Shown: positions 1-9,373, counted from the first letter of the stretch. The stretch is DNA of 35,978 nucleotides from an uncultured Opitutaceae bacterium (GCA_903929355.1 CAIYUN010000006.1:1-35978); one strand, 5' to 3'. A program made the numbers and translations. The notes: a model not told the origin generated them from the letters alone.

Positions 1-106
1 AGAGTGCAGACACAGAGTTCACAGAGCAAACCACTTAAAAATTCAATGGGGGCTGCAATACCCGCACCCGCCGGATGACATCCAAAGCTTCCCTCCTTCC
101 GATGTT

Positions 107-180
107 TTTCTGCTCTGTGAACTCGGGTTTTATCTCTGTGATCTCAGTGTCCAACTGCTGAATTTAGGATGTATCGAGCC
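107..180 (+). repeat. CTCTGTG-type intergenic repeat, copy A
   Basis: This copy reads as CTCTGTGAACTC, then a TTTTATCTCTGTG block, then CCAACTGCTGA and TAGGAT. The same order of blocks recurs at 2850-2918 with a few substitutions, so the two copies flank the glycosidase gene as direct repeats. An inverse fragment (CACAGAGTTCACAGAG) lies at about 11-27. Function is unknown; it could be a mobile REP-like element or a transcribed 3' structure. Confidence 0.6.
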
Positions 181-270
181 AGCAAGGGAGTCGCCACTAG
201 CACTATCGTCTCATGATGTGTCCGGGCCGATCCGAATAATCCGTGGCAAACTCCCACCTTCGGATTTGGG

Positions 271-2496
271 CTAAGGAGCCTGCTTCAGCCCCTCCCATTT
301 GACCGTCCACGAACCGTCACCCGGGAAACCGGGGGCGGGCCGGTCGGGCGCGCCGTCCCAACCCGCCGCCATCATGGCGGTCGCGTAAAGCAGCCCGCCG
401 TTGCCGGGAAGATAAGGGCCGGGGCCGCCCGTGCAGACACCGCGCCAATCGTAGGCGTTCTTCGGGGAATCCTTCAGCAGCGCATCCACCGCGAGGCCGG
501 GTTCGCCCACCCGGGCGGCCGCCATCGCCATCCAGGGAAAATCCCAACCCCAGCACCGGTTCCAGTCCCACGTCGTCCACACTTTGAGCACCGTGCGGTG
601 CGCCGTCTCGCGATCCACGCCTGCGATGGGCGGCAACATGCCAAAAACGCCAATCGGATCCGGATGCTCCCAGGCGCGGGCCGGGTAGGTGTTGGTCCAT
701 TCCGCGGAGTGCACAAAGAGGCCGTCCTTCACCGGCAGCGGCGCGAGCTGCCGGCGGACTTCGTCCCAATGCGGCTCGCGGGCGAGGCCGAGGCGCTCCC
801 GCCAGACCTGCGCCTGGTCCAGTGCCCACCGCCAGTAGGCGAGGTCAAACACCGTGTCACGCGTGATGCCCTGTTCGCTGGGTGGCATGTCAGGCACCAG
901 CGAATACAGTCCCGTTTGGGCGTCGCGCGTCGGGTAGTCGGCCATGTTCTCAGCCGTCTGCCGCACAATGTCGGCCCACTTGTCGAGCGTGGCGCGCGTC
1001 GGATGGAGGCGGTAATCCAGTTCCGCAAAGAAGATCGGGTGGGGCTGTTTCCAAAGCAGCACCACGTTGCCCTGCCATGGCTGGCTGATGCCCTCCGGTC
1101 CGACCCCCTTGGGCCATTCCGCCCCTTTCAGGCCGAGCTGCCGGGCCCGCGCAGTGGCGGAGGGCAGGAGACGCCGATAAATCCCCAGCGCCGTGTCGGC
1201 CATGGACCACCGGTCCCACAGGGCGTAATGCGCCAGATGCCACCACACCATCTCCATGTGAAACCGGTCGCCCCACGGGTCGATCCCCATCAGTCCGATT
1301 TCCGCCGGAGGAAAATCGCCGGACGATTGCGCCGCCATCTGATATTGGGACAAAACGATTCTCCGCTCCAATTCAAACCAGCGCGGGTCCTTGCTGCCGG
1401 ACAGATCGATGGCCCCGCCCGATTTCCAGTAGGCCTCCCAGCGGGCGGCGCACGCCGTCTGGGTTTCCGCCACGGCGGGCGGGGCCGCGCCCAGGCCTTG
1501 AAGGGCATAGACGCAGGTGAATTCCATCGTGTCGCGGCCTGGGGCGCGCAGGGCAAAAACGTGATGGGTCTGGCCCGGATCGGCCCGCGGCTGCAGCTCG
1601 CTGCCCTCGGACCAGGCGAGCCGCGCGTGATAGGTCGTCGCATCCACCTGCCGGAGAAAGTCGGCCCGGTTGGCTGCGGGACGCGTCAGTGACGTCATCG
1701 CCGTGTCGTCCTTGGTGAAATCGCCCACCCACGCGCTGTTTTTCAGGGCGGGATAGGGAAAATCGAGCGTCACCTCCAACTGGCCGCCCGCGAGCAAGGC
1801 TGACTGGATGCGCACCGCCACGGCGTCCAGGGTGGGATGCACGCACGTGGCCACGTGCACCGGCACGCCGGCGAGATCGAAGCTCGAGGTTAGTTCTCCC
1901 GACCAAAGATTGAGCTGGCAGGTGAGATTCGTGATCTCACGGGCGGCGACGTCGCGCCCATCGCTCCAATGCAGCCGCAGCCTCCCCAAGTTCAGGCCGT
2001 GCGGATTGAGGCGCATCCAATCGTGCAGCGCCTGGGTGTTGGCTGGAAATGGATCTGCTCCCGTGGGCCGCCCCTGCTGAAAAGTGCCCGTGGCCGGGAC
2101 CTGGTCCATCGTCACCCCCGCCGGCAGGGGAAACGAATGCCAGGCCCAGTGCGCCATCGTATTGCCGCCGAAGGTTTGGAGGCCCGTGCCGTCGGCGTTG
2201 AAACAAAATTCGCCGTTGCCCAGCGGCATGACGTCCTGGGGCTTGGTCCAGGTGACATCGTGCCGCGAAACCAGGGCGTGGCGGTCCATGGGTGCACCGC
2301 TGGCCGCAGTCGCTCCGGCGCTGCCCAGGGGGATGAAGGTTCCGGCGAGAACGGCGCAAAGATATCTCAGGAGAGATTTCCTCCGGGGTTTCCCATTGGG
2401 ATGGTCGTTCACGTTCAGCAGGGGTTGTACCCCAAATTTTCTCCCTCCCCTCTCCTGCTTTACAAGATTTTTCCCTTCATCCTCAGCCTTCGACAC
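271..2496 (-). CDS. Exported six-hairpin-type glycoside hydrolase (family uncertain, GH65/GH95-like)
   Basis: A 741-residue protein if read from the first ATG. The region around residues 40-67 is a positively charged stretch (KPRRK) followed by a hydrophobic run ending in small residues (GATAASGA), which looks like a signal peptide and suggests envelope or periplasmic action. A GTG at 2412, just before that stretch, may be the true start, because the first ~28 residues are charged and odd. The body is rich in Trp, His and Glu, with segments such as MEMVWWHLAHYALW and WDWNRCWGWDFPW, typical of (alpha/alpha)6-barrel glycosidases of the GH65/GH95 type; I cannot fix the family or substrate. It is transcribed alone, 428 bp downstream of the carboxylase gene, and is bordered on both sides by related ~70 bp repeats. 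Assignment as a carbohydrate-active enzyme is fairly safe; specificity is not. Confidence 0.65.
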   Translation of the reverse strand: MSKAEDEGKNLVKQERGGRKFGVQPLLNVNDHPNGKPRRKSLLRYLCAVLAGTFIPLGSAGATAASGAPMDRHALVSRHDVTWTKPQDVMPLGNGEFCFNADGTGLQTFGGNTMAHWAWHSFPLPAGVTMDQVPATGTFQQGRPTGADPFPANTQALHDWMRLNPHGLNLGRLRLHWSDGRDVAAREITNLTCQLNLWSGELTSSFDLAGVPVHVATCVHPTLDAVAVRIQSALLAGGQLEVTLDFPYPALKNSAWVGDFTKDDTAMTSLTRPAANRADFLRQVDATTYHARLAWSEGSELQPRADPGQTHHVFALRAPGRDTMEFTCVYALQGLGAAPPAVAETQTACAARWEAYWKSGGAIDLSGSKDPRWFELERRIVLSQYQMAAQSSGDFPPAEIGLMGIDPWGDRFHMEMVWWHLAHYALWDRWSMADTALGIYRRLLPSATARARQLGLKGAEWPKGVGPEGISQPWQGNVVLLWKQPHPIFFAELDYRLHPTRATLDKWADIVRQTAENMADYPTRDAQTGLYSLVPDMPPSEQGITRDTVFDLAYWRWALDQAQVWRERLGLAREPHWDEVRRQLAPLPVKDGLFVHSAEWTNTYPARAWEHPDPIGVFGMLPPIAGVDRETAHRTVLKVWTTWDWNRCWGWDFPWMAMAAARVGEPGLAVDALLKDSPKNAYDWRGVCTGGPGPYLPGNGGLLYATAMMAAGWDGAPDRPAPGFPGDGSWTVKWEGLKQAP

Positions 2497-2550
2497 CGCT
2501 GATTCACGAAGGATGGAAGTTCAAAAGTGCGGAGAGATTAAGCGCAAAGA

Positions 2551-2581
2551 CGCCCTCCTTCGCCAAGGCTATGGAGGGCAA
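2551..2581 (+). repeat. REP-like palindrome (CCTTCGC...GCTATGG type)
   Basis: The segment CCCTCCTTCGCCAAGGCTA followed by TGGAGGGCAAG forms an imperfect stem (GCCCTCC with GGAGGGC). Related units occur at 11729-11762, 11829-11858, 25025-25063 (reverse orientation) and 28408-28444. It lies in the 428 bp gap between the glycosidase and the carboxylase gene, which shows no convincing gene. Confidence 0.6.
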
Positions 2582-2703
2582 GCAAAGACGGCAAAGGGAC
2601 GACGGAGGTCAGAATTATTAATCGCTAATACCAACGTCTCGTAAGTTTTAGACTTTTGGGCAACGGTCCCAACAGTTTGACTTACGGACGGCGCGCCCAT
2701 CAG

Positions 2704-2743
2704 CCGTCGCCCCGCCGTCGCATGGCTTTGGCGTGGCAAGCAA
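2704..2743 (+). repeat. REP element, near-identical to the one at 34663-34702
   Basis: A 40 bp unit beginning CCGTCGCCCCGCCGTCGC and ending GGCAAGCAA. The copy at 34663-34702 differs by a single base (GCGTGGC here, GCGCGGC there). Such close identity 32 kb apart indicates a mobile or recently copied element. The rest of 2744-2849 holds another short GC-rich inverted segment (GGCGCGACAAGGCGGTCGCGCC) and nothing else I recognise. Confidence 0.7.
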
Positions 2744-2849
2744 GCCTTCGGCGCGACAAGGCGGTCGCGCCCTACCCCCGGAGCAAACACAAAATCTAAA
2801 TCACAACAGACGTTGGTATGACTCCCAGACCTTCCCGCCGTATGATGCA

Positions 2850-2918
2850 TTTCTCTGTGACCTCGGATTTTATCTCTGTGTGCTCCGTGACCAACTGCTG
2901 ATTCTAGGATAAAGAGCC
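2850..2918 (+). repeat. CTCTGTG-type intergenic repeat, copy B
   Basis: Same block order as 107-180: CTCTGTGACCTCGG, TTTTATCTCTGTG, then GACCAACTGCTGATT and TAGGAT. It lies only 6 bases beyond the stop codon of the carboxylase gene, so it may be part of that transcript's 3' end. Confidence 0.6.
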
Positions 2919-2924
2919 ATGGCA

Positions 2925-5900
2925 TCAGCTCTCGAGGACCACGAGGGTTTCGCCGGCGTTGACGGGCCGGCCCTCGGCGCAGCGGACCTCGCGAACCTTG
3001 CCGGCGCGGCCGGCCACGACCGTGACCTCCATCTTCATGGACTCGAGGATGACGAGCACATCGCCCTCGCGGACCTCGGCGCCGGCGACGACGGCGATTT
3101 TCCAGATGTTGCCCGGGATGTGGGCGGGCACGGCGGTGCAGCCGGCGGGGATGGCCTGCTCGTCCCCGACCGCGGCGGCCTCGGCCTCGCCCGCATAATC
3201 CAACTGGCCGTTCTGTTCCCAGCGGTGGCGCTCCGCCTCGAACGCGGCCTGCTGGCGGGCCTTGAAGGCGCTGATCGTCTCGGCGTGGGTCGCGAGGAAA
3301 TCCTGGTAGTCGCGCAGGCGAAAGGTGGTCTCCTCGATCCTGAGCCCCACCCTGCCCTGCGGAAAATCCTCGCGGAACTTCGTGAGCTCGGCGTTGGTGA
3401 CTGGATAGAAGCGGATCTGGTCGAAGAAACGCAGAAGCCACGGGTGCCCGTCGGTGAACTCGGCGGTCTGCTGGTAACGGTTCCACATCTGGCAGGTGCG
3501 GCCGATGAACTGGTAGCCACCGGGGCCCTCCATGCCGTAGATGCAGAGGTACGCGCCGCCGATGCCGACGGCGTTTTCGGGTGTCCAGGTGCGGGCCGGG
3601 TTGTATTTCGTGGTCACGAGGCGGTGGCGTGGATCCACCGGCGTGGCGACCGGGGCGCCCAGATAGACATCCCCGAGCGCGAGGATCAGATAGCTCGCTG
3701 CAAAGGCGATCCGGTGCACGTCGGCGACGGCGTCGAGGCCGTTGATGCGGCGGATGAACTCGAGGTTGCTCGGGCACCACGGCGCGTCCGGGCGGACGAG
3801 CTGCATATACTTGCGGATGGCGAGCAGCGTGGACTCGTCCTCCCACGAGAGCGGCAGGTGGACAATGCGCGAAGGGACCTCGATGTCGTCCACTGCGGGC
3901 AGCTCGCCCTCGGCGCGCCGGAGTGTCTCCATCAGCTGTTCGAGCGGGAGCACCCGGCTGTCGAAATGAACCTGCAGCGAGCGGATGCCCGGGGTGAGAT
4001 CGATGAGGCCGGGCGGCGGATGGCGTTCGAGCCACGTCTGCAACGCATGGATCCGCATCCGCAGGGCGAGGTCGAGGACCAGCGGGCCGTATTCCACGAG
4101 CAGGTTGGAGTCGCCGGCGCGGCGGTAGCAGACGGCGGGGGCGTCGGGGCGCCCGGGGATTTGCTGGACGATGGCCGGGGCGGCGAACGAGGCGGGGTGG
4201 ATCTGGCCCCGGGACTCGGACGGACGGCGGGCGGGCACCAGCGACTCGAGCTCGGCGTCCTGCGCGACCACGGCAATCCGGGCCTCGTCGACCGTGAGCG
4301 CGCGGAAGCGCACCTTGTCACCGGGCTTGAGCTGGCCGATTTTCCAGAGCTCGGCCTGCACGATGGTCGCGGGGCAGACGAAACCGCCGCAGCTCGGGCC
4401 GTCGGGCCCGAGGATGATCGGCATGTCCCCGGTGAAATCGATCGCGCCGATGGCATAGGCGTTGTCGTGCAGATTCGACGGATGCAGCCCGGCCTCACCC
4501 CCGTCGCGGCGCGCCCATTGCGGCTTCGGCCCGATAAGGCGGACGCCGGTGCGCGCCGAGTTGTAGTGAACCTCATAGGCCGTGCTGAACAGGACATCGA
4601 TGTCGCCGGCCGTGAAAAAATCCGGCGCACCATGCGGGCCGTGGAGGACCCCGATCGTCCATTCGTGCGTGAGCGGAGGGAGGAGCCCGGCGGGCGCGCC
4701 CAGGAGCGGGGCGGCGGACGCGGCGGGGGTGCCGCGGTTCACGCGCAGCACGTCGCCGGCGCGCAGCGCGCGGCCGGCATGCCCGCCGAACCGCCCGAGG
4801 GTGAACGTGGCCTTGCTGCCAAGGTAATCGGGCACGTCGAAACCATGGCGGATGGCCAGATAGGTGCGCAGACCGGGGCCGACAACCGCCGCGAGCCGGA
4901 GCGTCTGGCCCGGACTGACCCGGAACGCGGAATGCCAGGGGACCGGCTGGCCGTCGAGCGTGGCGGGCATCCGCGCGCCGGTCAGTGCGATGACGGCGGC
5001 CGCGTTGAAGCGGAGCGCGGGGCCCTGCACGGTGAGCTCGAGCCCGGCGGAGGCGGCGGGGTTGCCGACGAGACGGTTGGCGAGCCGGAAGGAGCGGCCA
5101 TCCATCGGGCCGGAAGGCGGCACGCCGACCGCCCAGTAGCCGAGGCGGCCCGGGTAATCCTGCACGGTGGTCTGGGTGCCGCCCTCCAGAACATCCACCG
5201 TCGAGGCGGCGTAGCGCAGGGTGCCGAGGTATTTCGTGGTCACCCCCCCGGCGCGAAAACCGTCGGATGCCACGATCTGGCGGAGGTAGTCGAGGTTGGT
5301 CTCCAGGCCGTGCAGGCGGGTTTCAGCCAGGGCGACGTCGAGGCGCTCGAGCGCCTCGGCGCGGTCGCGCCCCTTGACGATGATCTTGGCCAGGAGCGGA
5401 TCGTAGAACGAGGAGACCTCCGTGCCTCGCCCGACCCAGGTCTCGATGCGGGCGGAGGCGGGGAAGTGAACGTCGGTGAGCGTGCCGGCGGCGGGTTGAA
5501 AATTCTTGCCCGGATCCTCCGCGTAAACGCGGACCTGGATGGACGCGCCGCGGGGGGCGGCCGACCAGGAGGACAGATCGAGCTCCCCGGCGGCGGCCCG
5601 GAGCATCCATTCGACCAGGTCGACCCCCGTCACCTCCTCGGTGACACCATGCTCCACCTGGAGGCGGGTGTTGACCTCGAGGAAATAAAACTCGCCGGTG
5701 AGATTGTCGTAGACGAACTCGACCGTGCCCGCGTTTTGGTAGCCGGCGGCGACGCCGAGGCGGGTGGCGCAGGCGAGGAGCCGGGCGCGCTGGCCGGGCA
5801 TGAGGCCGGGCGCGGGGGTCTCCTCGATCACCTTCTGGTTGCGGCGCTGGACGGAACAGTCCCGTTCCCCGACCGCCACGACGTGGCCGCGGCCATCCCC

Positions 5901-6539
5901 AAAGATCTGCACCTCGATATGGCGGGCGTGCTCGACAAACTTCTCCAAAAACAGCCCGCCCTCCTTGAAATTGTTTTTCGCCAGCCGGCCGACCGAGGCA
6001 AAGGCGGCGGCGAGCTCGGCGGGCTGGTGGATGAGCGCCATGCCGATGCCGCCGCCGCCGGCGGTGCTCTTGAGCATGACGGGGTAGCCGATCCGCGCCG
6101 CCTCGGACCGGGCGTGCTCCTCGTCGCGCAGCAGCGGGGAGCCGGGCAGCAGGGGGACCTGGTGCTGTTGGGCGATGGCGCGGGCGGCATGCTTGAGGCC
6201 AAACGCGCGCATCTGGTCGCCGGTGGGCCCGATGAAAACGAGGCCGGCGGCGGCGCAGGCATCGGCGAACGCGGGGTTCTCGGAGAGAAAACCGTAGCCG
6301 GGATGGACGGCCTGCGCGCCGGTGGCCAGCGCGGCGGCGATGATCTTGTCGGCGTCGAGGTAACTTTGCGCGGCCGGCGCGGGGCCCAGGTGGACCGACT
6401 CGTCGGCCTGCCGGACGTGGAGCGAGTGCGCGTCGGCGTCCGAATAGACGGCCACCGAACGCACCCCCATTTTTTTCAACGTGCGGATGACGCGGCAGGC
6501 GATGGCGCCGCGGTTGGCGATGAGGACTTTGGTGAACAT
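2925..6539 (-). CDS. uca: Biotin-dependent urea/guanidine carboxylase
   Basis: A 1204-residue multidomain enzyme. The N-terminal ~450 residues are a biotin carboxylase (KVLIANRGAIACRVIRT at the start, LKSTAGGGGIGM nucleotide loop, EVNTRLQVEH catalytic motif). A KipA/AHS2 half follows from about residue 470 (TVQDYPGRLGYWAVGVPPSG), then a KipI/AHS1 half after about 830 (VCYRRAGDSNLLVEYGPL); together they form the carboxyltransferase. The C-terminus is a biotinyl domain with ESMKMEV, biotinyl-lysine at about 1169. The family ATP-dependently carboxylates urea to allophanate or guanidine to carboxyguanidine. The two DUF1989 genes directly upstream favour guanidine, but the sequence alone does not settle this. 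The start ATG at 6539 overlaps the upstream stop by one base (TGATG), indicating translational coupling. The frame stays open upstream to 7109, but that part overlaps the DUF1989 gene. It is the last gene of the operon; no allophanate hydrolase follows. Confidence 0.93.
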   Translation of the reverse strand: MFTKVLIANRGAIACRVIRTLKKMGVRSVAVYSDADAHSLHVRQADESVHLGPAPAAQSYLDADKIIAAALATGAQAVHPGYGFLSENPAFADACAAAGLVFIGPTGDQMRAFGLKHAARAIAQQHQVPLLPGSPLLRDEEHARSEAARIGYPVMLKSTAGGGGIGMALIHQPAELAAAFASVGRLAKNNFKEGGLFLEKFVEHARHIEVQIFGDGRGHVVAVGERDCSVQRRNQKVIEETPAPGLMPGQRARLLACATRLGVAAGYQNAGTVEFVYDNLTGEFYFLEVNTRLQVEHGVTEEVTGVDLVEWMLRAAAGELDLSSWSAAPRGASIQVRVYAEDPGKNFQPAAGTLTDVHFPASARIETWVGRGTEVSSFYDPLLAKIIVKGRDRAEALERLDVALAETRLHGLETNLDYLRQIVASDGFRAGGVTTKYLGTLRYAASTVDVLEGGTQTTVQDYPGRLGYWAVGVPPSGPMDGRSFRLANRLVGNPAASAGLELTVQGPALRFNAAAVIALTGARMPATLDGQPVPWHSAFRVSPGQTLRLAAVVGPGLRTYLAIRHGFDVPDYLGSKATFTLGRFGGHAGRALRAGDVLRVNRGTPAASAAPLLGAPAGLLPPLTHEWTIGVLHGPHGAPDFFTAGDIDVLFSTAYEVHYNSARTGVRLIGPKPQWARRDGGEAGLHPSNLHDNAYAIGAIDFTGDMPIILGPDGPSCGGFVCPATIVQAELWKIGQLKPGDKVRFRALTVDEARIAVVAQDAELESLVPARRPSESRGQIHPASFAAPAIVQQIPGRPDAPAVCYRRAGDSNLLVEYGPLVLDLALRMRIHALQTWLERHPPPGLIDLTPGIRSLQVHFDSRVLPLEQLMETLRRAEGELPAVDDIEVPSRIVHLPLSWEDESTLLAIRKYMQLVRPDAPWCPSNLEFIRRINGLDAVADVHRIAFAASYLILALGDVYLGAPVATPVDPRHRLVTTKYNPARTWTPENAVGIGGAYLCIYGMEGPGGYQFIGRTCQMWNRYQQTAEFTDGHPWLLRFFDQIRFYPVTNAELTKFREDFPQGRVGLRIEETTFRLRDYQDFLATHAETISAFKARQQAAFEAERHRWEQNGQLDYAGEAEAAAVGDEQAIPAGCTAVPAHIPGNIWKIAVVAGAEVREGDVLVILESMKMEVTVVAGRAGKVREVRCAEGRPVNAGETLVVLES

Positions 6540-7174
6540 CACGGCTCCCAGATCAACACCTCGATGGGGGTGGGGTTGTAGGCGTTGCAGGGATTGTTCA
6601 GCTGCGGACAGTTGGAGATCACGCAGACGACGTCGCGCTCGGCGCGGAGCTCGACATAGCAGCCCGGGGCGGAGACGCCGTCGGCGAAGGTGAGCCGGCC
6701 GTCGGGGGTCACGGGCACATTCATGAAGAAGTTGATGTTGCAGGTGAGGTCGCGCTTCCCGAGATCGGCGCGCCACGCGTGCACGCCGCAGATGAAGCTG
6801 TCGCGGCAGGCGTGCAGGGGCTCCGTGGCGGGCGAGTAGCGCATGGTGTTGCTCTCGCGCGAACAGGCCCCGCCAAGCGTGTCGTGGCGGCCACAGGTGT
6901 CCGCCACAATGGTGAGCAGCGGATCGCCGAGCGACGACATCAGCACCGTGCCCGTGGAGAGATAAAGGGCGGCCTGGTGGCGGATGGTGTCGCTGGCGCT
7001 GTAGCGGTTGACGGGATCGTGGGCGTCGTAGAACAGCGTGTCGGCGGCCTGGTTGCCCTCCACATCCACGATGCGGAGGATCTGGCCGCGCTTGATTTCG
7101 TGCGTCCACGGGTCGCCGGCGGGGATGACATGGCGGTGGGCGGCCGTGGCGGGATCGAGGGAACTGGTGGTCAT
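6539..7174 (-). CDS. DUF1989 protein, urea carboxylase-associated protein 2 (carboxyguanidine deiminase subunit family)
   Basis: 211 residues, full length for the family. Hallmarks: [20 protein letters not shown] near residue 33, [19 protein letters not shown] around 85-105 with the probable metal-binding His and Cys, [16 protein letters not shown], and the C-terminal [19 protein letters not shown]. These match UAAP2-type DUF1989 proteins. Homologous pairs are known to form a Ni-dependent carboxyguanidine deiminase (CgdAB), which turns carboxyguanidine into allophanate. The gene sits 4 bases after its partner at 7179-7928 and overlaps the carboxylase start by one base, so the three are almost certainly co-translated. 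Whether this is subunit A or B cannot be told from sequence here. The regulator two genes upstream is NikR-like, a pleasing match to a nickel-dependent enzyme, but that link is inference. Confidence 0.88.
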   Translation of the reverse strand: MTTSSLDPATAAHRHVIPAGDPWTHEIKRGQILRIVDVEGNQAADTLFYDAHDPVNRYSASDTIRHQAALYLSTGTVLMSSLGDPLLTIVADTCGRHDTLGGACSRESNTMRYSPATEPLHACRDSFICGVHAWRADLGKRDLTCNINFFMNVPVTPDGRLTFADGVSAPGCYVELRAERDVVCVISNCPQLNNPCNAYNPTPIEVLIWEP

Positions 7175-7178
7175 GGGG

Positions 7179-7928
7179 TCAGTCGCGGAGGGTGACGTAG
7201 GTCTCGGTGTTGCGGAAGGCCCGCTCGTTTTCGGGGCACGAAAGCCGGCAGGCGTCGTCCACGGCGGCCGGCGGCGTACGGAAGACCTCGAGCCGGACCT
7301 GGCGCGGGTGATAGCCCGGGTCGGGGTCGAGCGGATGCTGGCAGGTGTTGAGCACGACCAGGGTGTCCAGCTCGAAGCGGAGCTCGATCTGGTCGCCGGG
7401 CCGGGAGTTGCCGGGGATGAAGGTGAGACGGCCGGCGTCGTCGGCCACGACCTTGCTGAAAAGATTCAGGTTGGGCACCAGATCGCGCGGTCCGAGACCC
7501 CACTTGGCGAGCTCGATCAGGAAACAATCGCGGGCGTTGCGGTGAAAGTCGTTGCGCGCCGTCTGGTAGTTGCTGGTCCCGCCGTATTTTTGGGCGACCA
7601 GTTTGGCGTCGGAGCAGCCGCAGACGGTGTCGTGCCAGCCGACGCTGTCGGCGGTGAGCGAGGCGAGGATGCGCCCCATGTCGGAATGGAGACAATAGGG
7701 CTGGCGCAGATAGAAAATGTGCTGGCCCTTGAGCGTGTCCGGCAGGTTGTACCGCTCGGAGGGGACGTCGGCATGGTACAGCAGCAGCCCGACATTGGCC
7801 CCGCCGTCGAGGTCGGTGAGGCGCAGGGATTTGCCGCGCGAGAGCACGGCGGACCACATGCCCGCATGGGTGAGGATCCGGGTAAGGATGGGCGCGGCGG
7901 GCGCGGCGGGAAGGGCGGGGGCGACCAT
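7179..7928 (-). CDS. DUF1989 protein, urea carboxylase-associated protein 1 (carboxyguanidine deiminase subunit family)
   Basis: 249 residues. Motifs of UAAP1-type DUF1989 proteins are present: [20 protein letters not shown] near residue 35, [26 protein letters not shown] around 97, [16 protein letters not shown], and [10 protein letters not shown], ending in a Cys-containing tail ([15 protein letters not shown]). It is the partner of the gene at 6539-7174 in the proposed carboxyguanidine deiminase. It is the first gene of the second half of the operon: the 93 bp gap upstream contains the same GGTGTTAC direct repeat as the promoter region of the transporter genes, so it probably has its own regulated promoter. 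No Shine-Dalgarno motif precedes the ATG; the leader is C/T-rich (CGCTCCTCCGCC). Confidence 0.87.
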   Translation of the reverse strand: MVAPALPAAPAAPILTRILTHAGMWSAVLSRGKSLRLTDLDGGANVGLLLYHADVPSERYNLPDTLKGQHIFYLRQPYCLHSDMGRILASLTADSVGWHDTVCGCSDAKLVAQKYGGTSNYQTARNDFHRNARDCFLIELAKWGLGPRDLVPNLNLFSKVVADDAGRLTFIPGNSRPGDQIELRFELDTLVVLNTCQHPLDPDPGYHPRQVRLEVFRTPPAAVDDACRLSCPENERAFRNTETYVTLRD

Positions 7929-7942
7929 GGCGGAGGAGCGAG

Positions 7943-7971
7943 GGTGTTACGTTATTCCAGTTAGGTGTTAC
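7943..7971 (-). promoter_or_regulatory. Direct-repeat operator candidate upstream of the DUF1989-carboxylase genes
   Basis: On the + strand GGTGTTAC (7943-7950), 13 bases, GGTGTTAC (7964-7971). The identical arrangement, with unrelated spacer sequence, occurs at 11476-11504 before the transporter genes. The 21 bp period places both half-sites on the same face of the DNA. It starts 15 bases upstream of the ATG at 7928. Most likely a binding site for the NikR-like regulator; an RNA element is less likely because the repeats are direct, not inverted. Confidence 0.65.
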
Positions 7972-8021
7972 CGGGGCAGCGAAGCAAGGGCGGGCGGGAA
8001 GATCGGGCGGCGGCCGCAGCC

Positions 8022-8465
8022 CTACAGGAGCGGCGGGATGGCGGTGGGGGTGAGGTTGAGCTTGGCGTATTTGACGCCCTTGCAGGCCCCAAGCGTGTCG
8101 GCGAGATCGCGGAGCGCGCGGGCCGGGCCCTGGACGAGCAGCACCTCCAGGTAGTGGTGGTGCTCCAGGTGGACGTGCATGGAGGTGACGACCATCAGGT
8201 AGTTCCGGTGCTGGATGTCGGCGAGTTGCCGCTGGAGGTTCCGCTTCCGGTAGTCGTACACGAGGGTGATCGTGCCGGCCATCCGCTGCGTGCCGAGCTC
8301 CTGCGCGTGTTCGATGAGCTGTTCGCGGGCCATGGCGGCGATCGCATGGGACCGGCTCGGGAGGCGGCGGCGCACGACCATGTCGTCGAGCTCGTCGAGG
8401 AGGGCGGCGGGCAGCGACACGCTGAAGCGGGCCAGCGGGGGGGCGGTGACGGGGGGCGGTTTCAT
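8022..8465 (-). CDS. NikR-like ribbon-helix-helix transcriptional regulator, variant metal site
   Basis: 147 residues. The N-terminal ribbon-helix-helix ([18 protein letters not shown], residues 13-30) is followed by an ACT-like metal-sensing domain. Compared with E. coli NikR, the ligands His76, His87 and His89 are kept here as His86, His97 and His99, but the Cys95 position is Tyr105 ([12 protein letters not shown]). DNA-contacting ribbon residues would be Arg13, Ser15 and Ser17. It starts on ATGA, overlapping the stop of the ATPase gene by 4 bases, so it is co-transcribed with the transporter. It lies directly between two copies of the GGTGTTAC direct repeat, making it the obvious candidate regulator of both units, including itself. 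Loss of the Cys ligand suggests altered metal affinity or a different metal or effector; this is inference. Confidence 0.85.
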   Translation of the reverse strand: MKPPPVTAPPLARFSVSLPAALLDELDDMVVRRRLPSRSHAIAAMAREQLIEHAQELGTQRMAGTITLVYDYRKRNLQRQLADIQHRNYLMVVTSMHVHLEHHHYLEVLLVQGPARALRDLADTLGACKGVKYAKLNLTPTAIPPLL

Positions 8466-9373
8466 TCGACATCGTCCCCCACGACGGTGAGGCGCACAAT
8501 GGGCAGCTTCTCCCCGGCCGACTCCAAGGGAGGGTGGATCAGCTCGTCAATGCGGCGGCGCGTGGCGAGGAACTCCGGGGTGGCAAACTGCGCCGGGCCG
8601 CGCGGGCGCGGGACGGGCACCTCGATGAGCTCCTGCACCTCGCCGGGATGCGCCTTGAGCACGAGGATGCGGTCGGCGAGGTAGATGGCCTCGTCGAGGT
8701 CGTGGGTGATGAAAACGATCGTCACATCCACGTTGCGCCAGATCTGGAGCAGGTAGCTCTGCATCTGGGCACGGGTCTGCGCGTCAAGCGCGCCGAACGG
8801 CTCGTCCATGAGCAGGATCCGCGGGTTGGTGGCGAGGGCGCGGGCGATGGCGACGCGCTGCTTCATGCCGCCGGAGAGCTGCGCGGGATAGGCGTCCTTG
8901 AACTTGGTGAGATTGACCAGGTCGAGCCACTGGAGCGCCTCGCTTTTGGCCCGGCCGGATTCCATGCCGCCCATCTCCAGGCCGAACATCACGTTGCCCA
9001 GCACCGTGCGCCACGGGAACAGCGTGTAGCCCTGAAACACCATACCCCGGTCCGGACAGGGACCGGAGACAGGCTGGCCGTCGAGGAGGACCTGCCCCGA
9101 CGTCGGCTCGTCGAGACCGGCGAGCAGGCGGATGAGCGTGGACTTGCCGCAGCCGGACGGACCGATGAGACACATGAACTCGCGCCGATGCGCGCAGAAG
9201 TTGAGCGAGCGCAGGGCGACCGTTTCGCCGCCCTGGCGGGTGGCAAACGTCCGGGTGAGATCCCGCACCTCGAGCACGACGGGGCGTTCCCGCAGCTTTT
9301 GGAAACGCTCCGCCACCGCCGGCGACTGGCGGCGGTAGTCGGCGAGTTCGGTCGTCACGGCGGGCGCGCTCAT
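8462..9373 (-). CDS. ABC transporter ATP-binding protein (nitrate/taurine/urea-carboxylase-linked type)
   Basis: 303 residues read from ATG 9373, whose ATGA overlaps the permease stop. The frame is open further upstream to 9445, but those residues lie inside the permease gene and are not family-like. Walker [11 protein letters not shown]-loop [13 protein letters not shown], signature LSGGMKQR, Walker [13 protein letters not shown] and the switch histidine in FITHDLDEA are all intact. This is the SsuB/TauB/NrtD class of importer ATPases. It energises uptake of a small nitrogen compound with the permease (9370-10383) and binding protein (10469-11467). The ~40-residue N-terminal extension before the ABC domain is usual for the urea-carboxylase-linked subgroup as far as I recall. 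Confidence 0.9.
   Translation of the reverse strand: MSAPAVTTELADYRRQSPAVAERFQKLRERPVVLEVRDLTRTFATRQGGETVALRSLNFCAHRREFMCLIGPSGCGKSTLIRLLAGLDEPTSGQVLLDGQPVSGPCPDRGMVFQGYTLFPWRTVLGNVMFGLEMGGMESGRAKSEALQWLDLVNLTKFKDAYPAQLSGGMKQRVAIARALATNPRILLMDEPFGALDAQTRAQMQSYLLQIWRNVDVTIVFITHDLDEAIYLADRILVLKAHPGEVQELIEVPVPRPRGPAQFATPEFLATRRRIDELIHPPLESAGEKLPIVRLTVVGDDVE

Noticed and set aside
2919-6581. A 1220-codon open frame on the + strand
   Set aside because: It is the antisense shadow of the carboxylase gene in high-GC DNA; its translation is Gly/Asp/Arg-rich with no domain.
6540-7109. Carboxylase start upstream at 7109
   Set aside because: That segment overlaps the UAAP2 gene entirely; the biotin carboxylase N-terminus begins at the ATG at 6539.
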